21,314 nucleotides of DNA, from positions 1-21,314 of the IMG/VR virus record IMGVR_UViG_3300044695_004115. One strand, given 5' to 3'. Of the stretch, positions 5,892-14,291 are shown piece by piece (within the stretch, counting starts at the first letter, position 1; the number at the start of each line of letters is the position of its first letter). Origin of the DNA: a virus. Position numbers and translations under genes: made by a program. The notes below the pieces were generated by a model. It did no database searches. It was given only the letters and a program-made list of their open reading frames with translations, and had not been told where the DNA came from.

Positions 5892-7507
5892 GGCTTACGA
5901 AACACCAAAAGATTTTGAAGGAACCAACCCATATGATAACCCTTCTCAATAAAGCAAATTAATTGGGCTTCAGTTTCCCGGTCACGAATCAACCCTGTAT
6001 CTTCAAGTAGTAGTTCCCAATAGTCTTTGGTTTGACAGTTGATGTGACCAACGCCACCTTGGCCTGGTTTAGCGGCGGTCCAAATTAACACGCCGCCAGG
6101 TTCCAGTGCTTGATGCATTGTGTCAACAATCCGCTGATTTTCGGACCCATCAATGTGCTCTGCCACTTCCATGCATAAGACGACAGGTGCAGAATGCTCA
6201 AGATCAAAAAGACTCTTGCAAAGAAGGCGATCTTGATTCTCGACACGCAAATCAGTGTCGTAACCAATGCAATCAATTCCAAGGTCAGTAAAGCAATCAA
6301 CATAAGTACCTGGCCCGCAACCAAGATCTAGTACGTGTGTGGGATGAAGATTCTCCCCAATCCAACTTGTGAGTCGCTTTGCAAATGGACGTTCTTCGGC
6401 ATCGAGGTGATTGTAGTCAATCCTGGACGGCTCTCGTAACTGATACCAACCCGCGTGGTGAAGGGCATCGATTGTTTTAAAGATCTTGTCATATTTTGCT
6501 CCACAGGTTTCCAAGCTGTAACGTGACCTAGCAGTGGCTGCAACTACTTCACGATCGAGGTCACCAGCTGCGTGGATAGCGTCAATCCAATCTTGGAGAG
6601 TATGGCAGCGAAAACCTGTGTAACCTTCGATAATGGTTTCAGTAAATGCTCCGTAATCAACTGCAATTAACGGAGTGCCGCACAACATTGCTTCTACACC
6701 ACTGCCGCCGAATGGCTCAGTGAAATTAGTTGGCATCAAAGCTGCACGTGCTTTACCTAAGAAATCAGACCGCTCACGACCTACCAACGGACCGCCGTAC
6801 TTAATGTTCGGATGGCTCCAGGGGGTTGGATCACCTTGACCGTGGATGACAATTGGCCATGGACTGTGGCTTGCCAACTCCTTAATGGTGTCCATCCCTT
6901 TGACCGAACAGATGCGTCCAAGGAATGCAAGATATTCTCCTTCTTCGTAACAAGGATCCCAATCAGACAATTCAAAGTAATTAGGCACAACCCATTCGTA
7001 GTTTTTGCCTTGCCTTTTTTCTTGTCCCTGGTGGTAATGCATCCAGGCGTACGACTCAAAGATTCGAAAACTGTTCGGCATCAAAGTCGGATACCCAATC
7101 CCCGTTTCTACATGGTGATGAGTGGGGAACTTCTCCATGAGAATTTGATGGGCGTGCCCGAAGGGATGACAAATAATGTCATGTGGCTCCAGGCGTTTAC
7201 GCATTTCGACAATCAAGCGTTCTTCAAATGCTTGATGCCCTTCGCTGCCAATGGTTGCATCGTTGCCATGGAAGTCGGTTTTCTTCCGATTACCGTAAAA
7301 CTTCTTGAATTCTTTCTCGGTCAGGATTGGTACGTGCTCTGTTGCGCCAGCTTCACTTCCTTCGTTGCTGTACTCGATCACGTCATAGCCATACGCCTGC
7401 ATCATCTTGGGAAAACGCAAAGCCTTACCAGTAAATGCACAGTGAGAGTATTGACTGGTTGCCTGTGTGTGAAATATCCCAATCAGATGCAGGCGAGGTT
7501 TTGCCAT
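5888..7507 (-). CDS. Bifunctional glycosyltransferase (GT-B, GT4-like) fused to SAM-dependent methyltransferase
   Basis: Numbering is from the ATG at 7507 (539 residues). The N-terminal two thirds are a GT-B glycosyltransferase: an opening β-strand PRLHLIGIF, a phosphate-binding-loop-like LGRICSVKG (~196-204) and the classic E-x7-E donor-sugar motif EPFGGSGVEAML with Glu264 and Glu272, followed by CGTPLIAVDYGAF. From ~385 a class I methyltransferase follows: motif I VLDLGCGPGTYVDCF (~392-406), an acidic residue ending the next strand (IGYD), MEVAEHI (~446-452) and GGVLIWTAAKPGQGG. So one polypeptide could transfer a sugar and methylate it. There is no signal or membrane segment; it is cytoplasmic. 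A TTG at 7516 would add three residues. It lies in the fibre operon, which suggests virion glycosylation, though nucleotide or host-surface modification cannot be excluded. Confidence 0.88.
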   Translation of the reverse strand: MAKPRLHLIGIFHTQATSQYSHCAFTGKALRFPKMMQAYGYDVIEYSNEGSEAGATEHVPILTEKEFKKFYGNRKKTDFHGNDATIGSEGHQAFEERLIVEMRKRLEPHDIICHPFGHAHQILMEKFPTHHHVETGIGYPTLMPNSFRIFESYAWMHYHQGQEKRQGKNYEWVVPNYFELSDWDPCYEEGEYLAFLGRICSVKGMDTIKELASHSPWPIVIHGQGDPTPWSHPNIKYGGPLVGRERSDFLGKARAALMPTNFTEPFGGSGVEAMLCGTPLIAVDYGAFTETIIEGYTGFRCHTLQDWIDAIHAAGDLDREVVAATARSRYSLETCGAKYDKIFKTIDALHHAGWYQLREPSRIDYNHLDAEERPFAKRLTSWIGENLHPTHVLDLGCGPGTYVDCFTDLGIDCIGYDTDLRVENQDRLLCKSLFDLEHSAPVVLCMEVAEHIDGSENQRIVDTMHQALEPGGVLIWTAAKPGQGGVGHINCQTKDYWELLLEDTGLIRDRETEAQLICFIEKGYHMGWFLQNLLVFRKP

Positions 7508-7551
7508 TGTCAACAAACGCTATGACGGTGAAGGAACTAATTGTATTCCGT

Positions 7552-8493
7552 CTACCAAGAATAGATTAGAACCCGGCCTGCGCCACCTTTTCCACCAGCG
7601 CCACTTCCACCTGTGGTACCACCAGCACCACCGCCTCCACCACCGGAACCTAAACCGCCGTCACCTCCGTAGCCGCCAAGTGCGTTGCCGCTGTTGCAGC
7701 CACCGCCTGATCCACCGGTAGAAAGTAGGGGAGTTTGGCGACTATGGCCTCCAGAGCCGTTGCCAGCCGTAGCGCCTGCCGCGCCACCGTTCAACGTTGG
7801 AAATAGGTTCAAGACAGCGGTCTGAGATGCTGGTGCGTTGATGTTGCCTCCCACACCAGTAGAGCCACCTCCACCGCCTGCACCGCCGGAGAGAAGTAGT
7901 CCGGTCGTTGGGTATGTGATGTTTCCCCCTGCACCGTTAGCGACTGCACCACCGGCAGCACCGCCCTGTCCAGCGTAAGCAACGAAAGTACCTAATCCGG
8001 CAAGTAGAGTACCAGCGACTGTTGCAACAGCACCTGCGTTACCAGCGTTACCAACAACAGTAGCAGAAGCCGCAGTTGTACCTGCAGCACCTGCGTTGGC
8101 AAAACAAACGGTGTAAATAGCTGCTGTGGATTGAGCAATTGAAACGTAAGAAGGTATGCCAGCGGTTCCAAGGAGGCCGACAGTGGTTGAAGAAGCAGCC
8201 CCGTTACCACCAATGCCTGCTGAGACGTACAGGATGTCTGGCAGTAAAGGAGCCGGGATTTCTACTGTGGTAATGCCACCGCTACCACCACCGCCGCCAC
8301 CACCACGAGCAGTGACAGTTGCGCTGGGGAAACCACTGCCACCACCTGCACCGCCGCCGATGCAGACGATGCGAACCATGGCAATACCTGCCGGTTTCTC
8401 CCAGGGAACCCACTGTGTGTTGGCGTTTGCAAAACCTGGGAATACGTCGACAAAACCGTTTTGTGGTTTTGGGACATTGAATACGTTAAGCAT
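7552..8493 (-). CDS. Glycine-rich tail-tip / receptor-binding protein
   Basis: A 313-residue protein with a short globular start (~1-40, including GFVDVFPGFANANTQWVPW and a Trp/Pro turn), then VRIVCIGGGAGGG and a long series of poly-glycine clusters (GGGGGGGSGG, GGAGGGGGSTG, GGSGGGC, GGGGGGAGG), closing with GRVLIYSW. Glycine-rich adhesins of this sort, with a terminal GxVxI(Y/E) strand, form the receptor-contacting tip of phage long tail fibres (T4-like gp38 and related proteins). The architecture supports host recognition; no specific receptor can be read from it. Its ATG overlaps the stop of the 150-residue gene by one base (TGATG). Confidence 0.75.
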   Translation of the reverse strand: MLNVFNVPKPQNGFVDVFPGFANANTQWVPWEKPAGIAMVRIVCIGGGAGGGSGFPSATVTARGGGGGGGSGGITTVEIPAPLLPDILYVSAGIGGNGAASSTTVGLLGTAGIPSYVSIAQSTAAIYTVCFANAGAAGTTAASATVVGNAGNAGAVATVAGTLLAGLGTFVAYAGQGGAAGGAVANGAGGNITYPTTGLLLSGGAGGGGGSTGVGGNINAPASQTAVLNLFPTLNGGAAGATAGNGSGGHSRQTPLLSTGGSGGGCNSGNALGGYGGDGGLGSGGGGGGAGGTTGGSGAGGKGGAGRVLIYSW

Positions 8494-8945
8494 CAGTAGT
8501 TGCCTCCGATTATCATCGCTTGCCAGTTGGCGTTAGTTGTTTGCGCAACTGATTGAGTCACCAGAATATACCTAGCAGTAGGGATTGCAAAGTTCAAAGG
8601 AATTTCAATTTGGTAAGGCGCTGTTGTTACCGCTGAAACTGTCTGCGCTGCAGCCTGGACTTGGGCGATTAAGTCAGTGTTTGCGGTAGATGTCGCGCCA
8701 GTGTTGATTGTAGATAAATACACCTGCAGTGTTGTGGCAACTGAAGAGATAACACTTGTGGTCGAAACAAAAGAAAAACGAATCTTTTGAAGGTAAGAAC
8801 CGTCTGCGCCAGATGTAAATGCTAAGAAACAGTTGGTCCCGATGGTGCCAGGGGCAGTGGTGTTAACGTTTGCAGTTGTAGTTGTAATATCTGCAAAGCC
8901 GACGTTTGGGGTTAACGTCCAAATTGGCGAAGTGTTAGCGGGCAT
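8493..8945 (-). CDS. 150-residue putative fibre-associated structural protein
   Basis: No family recognised. The protein is Thr/Ala/Ser-rich (about a fifth Thr) with few charged residues, and alternates hydrophobic and polar residues as in β-structure: LQKIRFSFVSTTSVISSVAT, TLQVYLSTINTG, YQIEIPLNF, ARYILVTQSV. Such composition is typical of phage fibre or appendage domains. It lies between the collagen-like fibre gene (18 bases upstream) and the glycine-rich tip gene (one-base overlap), so a role in the same fibre, such as a connector or a jelly-roll head domain, is likely but inferred. There is no obvious Shine-Dalgarno before the ATG. Confidence 0.7.
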   Translation of the reverse strand: MPANTSPIWTLTPNVGFADITTTTANVNTTAPGTIGTNCFLAFTSGADGSYLQKIRFSFVSTTSVISSVATTLQVYLSTINTGATSTANTDLIAQVQAAAQTVSAVTTAPYQIEIPLNFAIPTARYILVTQSVAQTTNANWQAMIIGGNY

Positions 8946-8963
8946 GGCGGGTAAAAGTAAATG

Positions 8964-10886
8964 TTAGGGCATTGCTGCGCCGTAGTGAATAGCAAGAATA
9001 TCACCATATTTTGTTACGCCTGCAGGGCCGGTAGCCCCTGTTGCACCTGATACACCTATTACACCAGTAGCTCCTGTAATGCCTATCACTCCTGTGGCAC
9101 CTGTAACACCAGTGGGGCCAATAACGCCAGTGGCACCTGTTGGTCCTGTGATTCCCACACCAGTAGCGCCTGTTGGTCCCGTGATTCCAGTGGCACCTGT
9201 TACGCCCTGAACACCTGTGGCGCCGGTGATTCCAATGACACCCGTCGCACCTTGTACGCCAGTCGCACCGGTAACACCTGTTACACCTGTAGCACCTGCA
9301 ACGCCTGTAGCACCTTGAACACCTGTTGCTCCCGTAGTTCCAGCAACTCCTGTAGCGCCGGTTATTCCTACACCTGTGGCACCAGTTGGCCCGGTGGCAC
9401 CTTGTGGTCCGCTAACCAACGCTAAGAATACAGCTAGGTTATTCGCAAAGTTTGTCGAGCCTGTACCACCGGATGCAACTAAAGTTGCCGGATATGTCCA
9501 GTAGCTGGTTGACGTGCCAGGATTAACGTTCGTTGGGGTGCCGTTAACTTTCCATGTTTGGTAATTAGAACTGGAGCCTTGGTCCTGGATTGTAATAATT
9601 TCTGTATTGAAAACTTGCGCAAGAAAGATATCGATATCAATCGCATCGCTTGTTAAATGGCTAACGTTGATTTGCGTTGCACTTGCTTGTGTTGCGTTGT
9701 TCCAAATTACAAAACCTGCGCCTGGATCTCCGCTTGTAATTGTTGTCTTTGCGGAATACTTAAAGAGACTGGAAGAAAAACCTTGTGGTCCTGTGGCACC
9801 AGTGGGACCGGCAACACCTGTAGCGCCGACACCCGTGGCACCTTGTACGCCTGTAGCGCCAGTGGAACCCTGTACACCCGTGGCACCAGTGGCACCTGTA
9901 GCGCCCTGTATGCCGGTTGCACCTGTGATACCAACAACGCCTGTGGCACCTTGTACGCCAGTGGCTCCAGTGGCACCTGTAGCGCCTTGCGTACCAGTGG
10001 CGCCGGTAACTCCTGCAACACCGGTAGCACCCGTGGGACCAGTTATGCCCTGAACTCCGGTAGCACCTGTGACACCGGTAGGACCCGCAATGCCTGTTGC
10101 GCCCGTTACTCCAGTAACTCCTTGGATACCAGTGGGACCTTGTATGCCAGTGGCACCTGTTGGACCAGTAATACCTTGAACACCAGTGGCACCAGTAGGG
10201 CCGTCAATACCTGTGGCACCGGTGGGACCAGTGGGTCCATCTACGCCCGTTACACCTTGAATACCTGTGGCACCTGTGGGACCAATGGGGCCTGTAGCGC
10301 CGGTAACTCCAGTGACACCTGTAGGACCAGCTACGCCTGTGGGACCGGTAATACCTTGAATACCAGTTGCGCCTTGTGGACCAGTGACACCTTGTATGCC
10401 GCTCGCACCTGTAGGGCCACTTGGACCTGTGGGGCCTGTAGTACCAGAGGGACCAGTAGGACCGGTGGGGCCGCCACTAGGGCCAGTGGGACCTGTCGGG
10501 CCAATCATTGTATAGACCTTCGCCAAACCGGCGGAATCGTATACAACCCAATCTGCGTTCTCATTGAGGACCACAGATTCGCCAGCGAGAAGCAAACCAG
10601 TCCACACAGTGGTTGTTAATGCACCATCAGTGTGATTGATGGTAATACTGTTGCTTAAAGTTGGATGATCATTCTTGATAAAACAGGTTCTTAAGTTGCG
10701 CTGAATAGTGGAGGTTGTGGGACCAGCGACAATTGTAGTTGTTGTGGCAGTTGTGATATTGGTGTCAAGCCTACCGGCGGACACATTACCGCTGTTGTTA
10801 TCTGCAAACGCAGCATGAACTTCAACATTCGTTGCCGCCGAAGTAACAATACGAACAGCATCCGACGTGGAAGTCAGCAGTAACAT
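8964..10886 (-). CDS. Collagen-like phage tail fibre with two Gly-X-Y blocks
   Basis: 640 residues. A β-rich N-terminal domain (~1-128, probably the virion-anchoring part) is followed by a long collagen-like block at ~129-369 and a globular domain at ~370-492 ([20 protein letters not shown] ... [14 protein letters not shown]). A second collagen block runs ~493-623, and the protein ends in [15 protein letters not shown]. The triplets are mostly G-x-T (GPT, GAT, GVT) alternating with GVQ/GIQ, and are richer in Thr and Val than in Pro. Short breaks such as GVGAT and GVGIT interrupt the register. Phage and bacterial collagen-like proteins form trimeric rods, so this is probably a trimeric side or tail fibre. 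Long reading frames on the opposite strand are products of the repeat. Confidence 0.9.
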   Translation of the reverse strand: MLLLTSTSDAVRIVTSAATNVEVHAAFADNNSGNVSAGRLDTNITTATTTTIVAGPTTSTIQRNLRTCFIKNDHPTLSNSITINHTDGALTTTVWTGLLLAGESVVLNENADWVVYDSAGLAKVYTMIGPTGPTGPSGGPTGPTGPSGTTGPTGPSGPTGASGIQGVTGPQGATGIQGITGPTGVAGPTGVTGVTGATGPIGPTGATGIQGVTGVDGPTGPTGATGIDGPTGATGVQGITGPTGATGIQGPTGIQGVTGVTGATGIAGPTGVTGATGVQGITGPTGATGVAGVTGATGTQGATGATGATGVQGATGVVGITGATGIQGATGATGATGVQGSTGATGVQGATGVGATGVAGPTGATGPQGFSSSLFKYSAKTTITSGDPGAGFVIWNNATQASATQINVSHLTSDAIDIDIFLAQVFNTEIITIQDQGSSSNYQTWKVNGTPTNVNPGTSTSYWTYPATLVASGGTGSTNFANNLAVFLALVSGPQGATGPTGATGVGITGATGVAGTTGATGVQGATGVAGATGVTGVTGATGVQGATGVIGITGATGVQGVTGATGITGPTGATGVGITGPTGATGVIGPTGVTGATGVIGITGATGVIGVSGATGATGPAGVTKYGDILAIHYGAAMP

Positions 10887-10905
10887 TTCAGCCTACCTAC
10901 CGTAA

Positions 10906-10925
10906 TAATCTATTTTAATCTATTT
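10906..10925 (-). repeat. Two tandem 10-bp repeats upstream of the fibre gene
   Basis: On the minus strand AAATAGATTA occurs twice back to back, one helical turn per copy, in the 41-base gap between the 545-residue gene's stop and the fibre ATG at 10886. AT-rich, it may be a promoter or an activator site. No third copy was noticed. Confidence 0.5.
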
Positions 10926-10927
10926 GC

Positions 10928-12565
10928 TTAAGTTGCGGGCATGCCGCCTTGAGAAGGAATATACAGATTTCCTTCCTTGTCAAACATTGAGAAGCCTTGC
11001 ATGCGAATAAAGGTAGACGGTACGTTAAACAACTTTTGCATCATTGGCATCATCATCGGCGCTTGGCAGTTATAGGGTGGTACATCCATGTAAGAAAAAG
11101 CGTGCCTGGCCAGTTCGACACTGATTCTTTCTTGGTTTTTTTCATTTGTATCCACAAGTTGTTGTTCCCATTCAACCAAGCTGCCGTTGCTTATTGGAAC
11201 ATCTGACGGCTCGGGCGGGAATACGCCCTCCTTGAAACGCATTGCGTAAACATGTTTGCAATACCGAAATTCATCTAAGACTGGTGTCCACGTATCCGTC
11301 AAGGAGACCAACTCATTTCCTACCGTGGAGTAGTCGGCGTAAGTTGGCAAGCCATCTGATTTTGCACCGGGTAATGCTGGATCTGTACCTCTTAAGTAAA
11401 CAGAGCCAAAGTCTGTAAACAAACCAGGACTGTCCCTGGTCGTACCTTCTACTACCGACGCGTTTGGTGTGATAGTTGGTGGAACATTATATTCTGGTGC
11501 AGGGGCAACAATCTGCATTCCACGATTGACATTACCTGGTGTCATTGCATTATTGTTGACGAGACCATTGAGCGTAATGATTTCCTTGCGACCAGGCTTC
11601 ACGTTGCCGATGCTATTTCTAGGGAAGCACCTACGGTTGGAATCTTTTAGATTCATCATGAATGCATAATCTCGCCTTGTGAAATCTTGGCAAGAACAGC
11701 AGTAACGCGTACCCGTCATGAAGAAACGCCCCACGTTTGGCGGCCTGGTAGCAGGAGTAACCAGTGCTCGATCTGGGGTTGCCTCAACGGAACCACGCTT
11801 GCGAAGTGTCAATACACCGGTGAATGGGTTAGTGTCTACCAAGATGGCTTGAACGTATCCGTAGCGCTTCTGTGTTAACGGATCAATCGTATCCCTGGTA
11901 ATCGGCACACCATTCTGAGTGATAATTCGATCTTCTAAGATCTCACCGTTAATTGCCTTGAGTCCCCCTGGTACTCCTGGGAGTGCAACGTATAGCGGAG
12001 GTGGTAATGGATTTTGTGTACTCCAATCACCGGCCAACTGGACATACCAATATTCATCATCTTCCGTAACGGAAGCAATCGAAGCAGTTCTTGTGGTTAT
12101 GTAAAATTGCGGATCAAACCACTGACCAATGTTTTCATAGTTGTTGAATTGCGCAGCATGCCAATAGAACGGATTGGTAACGCGAGTGTTGCGTATGTTA
12201 TCAAACCGTAGACTTCCTGCGACCCGGATCCCGGACCAGTGCATCCCAAACTCTTTGTTAACTGTTGGGAAACCTTTGAAGATACCAGGTAATACTGGTG
12301 GGTTAGAGCCAGGTGTTGATGTTGCTCCTTGTGGGATCGGTACTTGGTATAAGAATGGATATTCGTATGACGTGTCCGTTACTGATGCTGTGGCCAGCTC
12401 GTAGCCACGGCGCCAACGCGCCCAAGAGGACTCCCGATCGAGAGCCGCAAAAGAGTTTGGGACACTGCCCTGTGAAAACTCTGTTGTAATTGGTTTTACT
12501 TTTGGCGGTTCAAAAGCTCGTTGCTTGCTGAAACCGTCAAACGAACCACCAAATTTTTTTGGCAT
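10928..12565 (-). CDS. 545-residue putative virion structural protein
   Basis: I do not recognise a family with confidence. The protein has a basic N-terminus (MPKKFGGSFDGFSKQR), many aromatic and proline residues throughout, and a compact cysteine cluster RYCCSCQDF at ~288-295 followed by TRRDYAFMMNLKDSNRRCF, which might bind metal. The C-terminal part (~440-545) has RYCKHVYAMRFKEG, then a helix with EWEQQLVDTNEKNQERISVE and a Met-rich PMMMPMMQKLF. There is no signal peptide or membrane helix. Placement upstream of the fibre gene and downstream of the 261-residue β-rich gene, three bases away, indicates a tail, neck or baseplate component. This assignment rests on context only. Confidence 0.65.
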   Translation of the reverse strand: MPKKFGGSFDGFSKQRAFEPPKVKPITTEFSQGSVPNSFAALDRESSWARWRRGYELATASVTDTSYEYPFLYQVPIPQGATSTPGSNPPVLPGIFKGFPTVNKEFGMHWSGIRVAGSLRFDNIRNTRVTNPFYWHAAQFNNYENIGQWFDPQFYITTRTASIASVTEDDEYWYVQLAGDWSTQNPLPPPLYVALPGVPGGLKAINGEILEDRIITQNGVPITRDTIDPLTQKRYGYVQAILVDTNPFTGVLTLRKRGSVEATPDRALVTPATRPPNVGRFFMTGTRYCCSCQDFTRRDYAFMMNLKDSNRRCFPRNSIGNVKPGRKEIITLNGLVNNNAMTPGNVNRGMQIVAPAPEYNVPPTITPNASVVEGTTRDSPGLFTDFGSVYLRGTDPALPGAKSDGLPTYADYSTVGNELVSLTDTWTPVLDEFRYCKHVYAMRFKEGVFPPEPSDVPISNGSLVEWEQQLVDTNEKNQERISVELARHAFSYMDVPPYNCQAPMMMPMMQKLFNVPSTFIRMQGFSMFDKEGNLYIPSQGGMPAT

Positions 12566-12568
12566 TGA

Positions 12569-13354
12569 TTAGAAGAAGCCGCCTTGCGCAGCAACGTGCG
12601 CACCTGGGATGTAACCAGAACTATTGGGACCATCCGGGAACACGCCAACGTAAACACGGTCGCCACGCTCAAGGTAAATTCCTTTGTTACGCAGTGGAGC
12701 TGTAGTACCAAGGCCGTTGGTATTGCCTGCGCTCACACTGGGAACTGCCAGTTGCGGCATCACATCCGAACAGTCAACCACACCGCTGTTTGCGGGGATT
12801 GTTTTGGCGAATAACACTTTGTAGTCACCAGAGCCAGGGATTGGTGTGGTTGTGCCACGTGTCTGGTAAAAGACAAAGGTAGCAGCGGGTTGATTCCCGT
12901 ATGCAATACCGTTGTACAAGAAACCAGACGTAGTACCGCCCGAATAATTCAATGCACTGTTGACGCCTGTCAGTGTGCCAGAACCAGTGTATGTGTAATA
13001 GCCGTAACCACTGTATGGTGCGCCAGCACCAGTGAGGGAACCTGTGGCGGATACAAAAACAATCTGTCCGCTAACCAGGGAGACTGGTGTTCCTGACGTT
13101 GTGGAATTTACTGTGTAGTCGGGGCCGCGATAAAAGTCGTTGCGTGTGATCGTGATGGAATCAATGACACCGCCACTGTTATTGTCTTCGCTCAGTGAGG
13201 CATCCATGTCTACCAAGATGGAAGGCGCTTGGCCACCTTGTACAAACAAAGTATTACTTGCTGCACTACCAACGGTTTGCGTTGTAACACGCACCGAATC
13301 AAATAAGGGCCTATCAACCAACAGTGGCTGCTTGTTTGTAGATGTCGAGCTCAA
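12569..13354 (-). CDS. 261-residue β-rich putative structural protein
   Basis: Ser/Thr/Gly/Tyr-rich with alternating strands, e.g. GYGYYTYTGSGTLTGVNSAL and QIVFVSATGSLTGAG, ending YLERGDRVYVGVFPDGPNSSG...GGFF. No enzymatic motif, signal peptide or known family. The composition suits a fibre, collar or decoration protein. The only in-frame start near the 5' end is TTG at 13354, because a TAG closes the frame a few codons upstream and the next ATG is ~48 codons in. Its leader carries an inverted repeat (13367-13393) shared with the divergent HNH gene. The 545-residue gene follows three bases after the stop, so they form one transcript. Confidence 0.65.
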   Translation of the reverse strand: MSSTSTNKQPLLVDRPLFDSVRVTTQTVGSAASNTLFVQGGQAPSILVDMDASLSEDNNSGGVIDSITITRNDFYRGPDYTVNSTTSGTPVSLVSGQIVFVSATGSLTGAGAPYSGYGYYTYTGSGTLTGVNSALNYSGGTTSGFLYNGIAYGNQPAATFVFYQTRGTTTPIPGSGDYKVLFAKTIPANSGVVDCSDVMPQLAVPSVSAGNTNGLGTTAPLRNKGIYLERGDRVYVGVFPDGPNSSGYIPGAHVAAQGGFF

Positions 13355-13366
13355 AGTAGACTTAAC

Positions 13367-13393
13367 ACCCTATCTCTGTTATATTGATAGGGT
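13367..13393. promoter_or_regulatory. Inverted repeat in the divergent region, overlapping a plausible plus-strand -10 box
   Basis: ACCCTATC (13367-13374) and GATAGGGT (13386-13393) are perfect inverted arms 11 bases apart. On the plus strand TATATT, a good -10 hexamer, falls in the loop, with TAGACT 17 bases further upstream as a weak -35. The arrangement suits an operator over a promoter for the HNH gene at 13418. On the minus strand it would be an mRNA hairpin in the leader of the 261-residue gene. Confidence 0.4.
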
Positions 13394-13417
13394 CCCCGAG
13401 AAACTCCCTTTATTCTA

Positions 13418-14017
13418 ATGGTCCAAACTGTTTTTACTTGCAAGAATTGTGGCAAAATTTTTGAACGTTCTGGCATGGCTGGGGCTACGTGCCGGGCTCG
13501 GGTAAGGCAACGTGGTTATGTTTTTTGTTCTAAAGGCTGTGGCAGCTACAAGCACGGTGGGTACAAAAATCAAGACTCGGAATATTGCTCGTGGAACGCA
13601 ATGAAGTCTCGTTGCAATAATTTAAACCATGGCTCTTATGCCCGCTATGGAGGCCGTGGTATTACGTATGATCCATCATGGGAAATTTATACAAATTTTC
13701 TTACTGACATGGGGCCAAAGCCAAGCCCTGAAATGGAGTTAGAAAGAATAGACAATGACAAAAACTATTGTAAAGAAAATTGCCGCTGGGCCACGCATAA
13801 AGAACAGACTCGCAACCGTGGCGGAAAACGTGCAACACGTCTTTACACGTTTAACGGGAAAACTCAATGCATTGCCGATTGGGCAAAAGAAGTTGGCATC
13901 AGCCCGCAATCAATGCAAAAACGGCTCAACAATGATTGGCCTTTGGAAAAAGCGTTTTCCAAAGAAAGGCACGACGCAAAAGGCAAACCACAAGTAAAGC
14001 CAAGGCAGAATACCTAA
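13418..14017 (+). CDS. HNH-type homing endonuclease with zinc ribbon and C-terminal HTH
   Basis: 199 residues in three parts. Residues 8-45 form a zinc ribbon (CKNCG, then single cysteines, then CSKGCG). Residues ~56-134 carry the nuclease signature YCSWNAMKSRC...YGGRGI...FLTDMGPKP...LERIDNDKNYCKENCRWAT...EQTRNR, a pattern widespread in phage and bacterial HNH-like endonucleases. Residues ~144-183 (YTFNGKTQCIADWAKEVGIS then SMQKRLNNDW) are a helix-turn-helix like the DNA-binding repeats of homing endonucleases. It is a plus-strand gene among minus-strand structural genes, almost touching the 88-residue gene's stop (2 bases), so it looks like an inserted free-standing homing gene. Codon use appears more A/T-rich than the neighbouring structural genes. 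Confidence 0.85.
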   Translation: MVQTVFTCKNCGKIFERSGMAGATCRARVRQRGYVFCSKGCGSYKHGGYKNQDSEYCSWNAMKSRCNNLNHGSYARYGGRGITYDPSWEIYTNFLTDMGPKPSPEMELERIDNDKNYCKENCRWATHKEQTRNRGGKRATRLYTFNGKTQCIADWAKEVGISPQSMQKRLNNDWPLEKAFSKERHDAKGKPQVKPRQNT

Positions 14018-14019
14018 CG

Positions 14020-14286
14020 TCAACCACCCATGCCTGACATCGCCATAAAGGCTTGGAAATTTGCAGGTAATTTCATCTTGGATTCAACCAAGGCATTGGG
14101 ATTGTTTTGCAATGCAAGGAAACGACCGAACAGATTACCGTCTTCCGCTGGTTGAAATTTAAATTTCTGAGCGGCTAGGTAATCTGTTTCGGCTTGTGGT
14201 TCTGAGAGGAAACTATCGCCAATCCCAACTTTCAAGGCTTCGCTTGGAAGGTAATCATACTCAGAGTATTTGTAAAAACGAGACAT
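14020..14286 (-). CDS. 88-residue hypothetical protein in the structural operon
   Basis: A small protein with no recognised family. An N-terminal Tyr/Ser-rich MSRFYKYSEYDYLPSEALKV is followed by an acidic-polar middle (FLSEPQAETDYLAAQKFKFQ) and a Met/Gly-rich end (FMAMSGMGG). No membrane segment or cysteine. The ATG lies five bases after the stop of the transglycosylase-like gene, so both are on one minus-strand transcript, and it converges with the plus-strand HNH gene. A small tail or neck component is the contextual guess. Confidence 0.65.
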   Translation of the reverse strand: MSRFYKYSEYDYLPSEALKVGIGDSFLSEPQAETDYLAAQKFKFQPAEDGNLFGRFLALQNNPNALVESKMKLPANFQAFMAMSGMGG

Positions 14287-14291
14287 TGTGA

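Noticed and set aside
6812-7525. A 237-codon plus-strand frame opposite the glycosyltransferase domain
   Set aside because: It has no recognisable motif, while the minus strand has an intact E-x7-E and methyltransferase motif I.
9657-10619. A 320-codon plus-strand frame rich in Cys, Thr, Ser and Gly, and a 148-codon frame at 9607-10053 rich in Ala/Pro/Val
   Set aside because: Both are antisense readings of the collagen-like repeats; the periodic composition explains their lack of stops, and the minus-strand Gly-X-Y protein is clearly the coding one.
7552-10886. CRISPR-like or satellite DNA in the repetitive region
   Set aside because: The repeats are in-frame codons for Gly-X-Y triplets and glycine clusters, with no constant repeat-spacer pattern.
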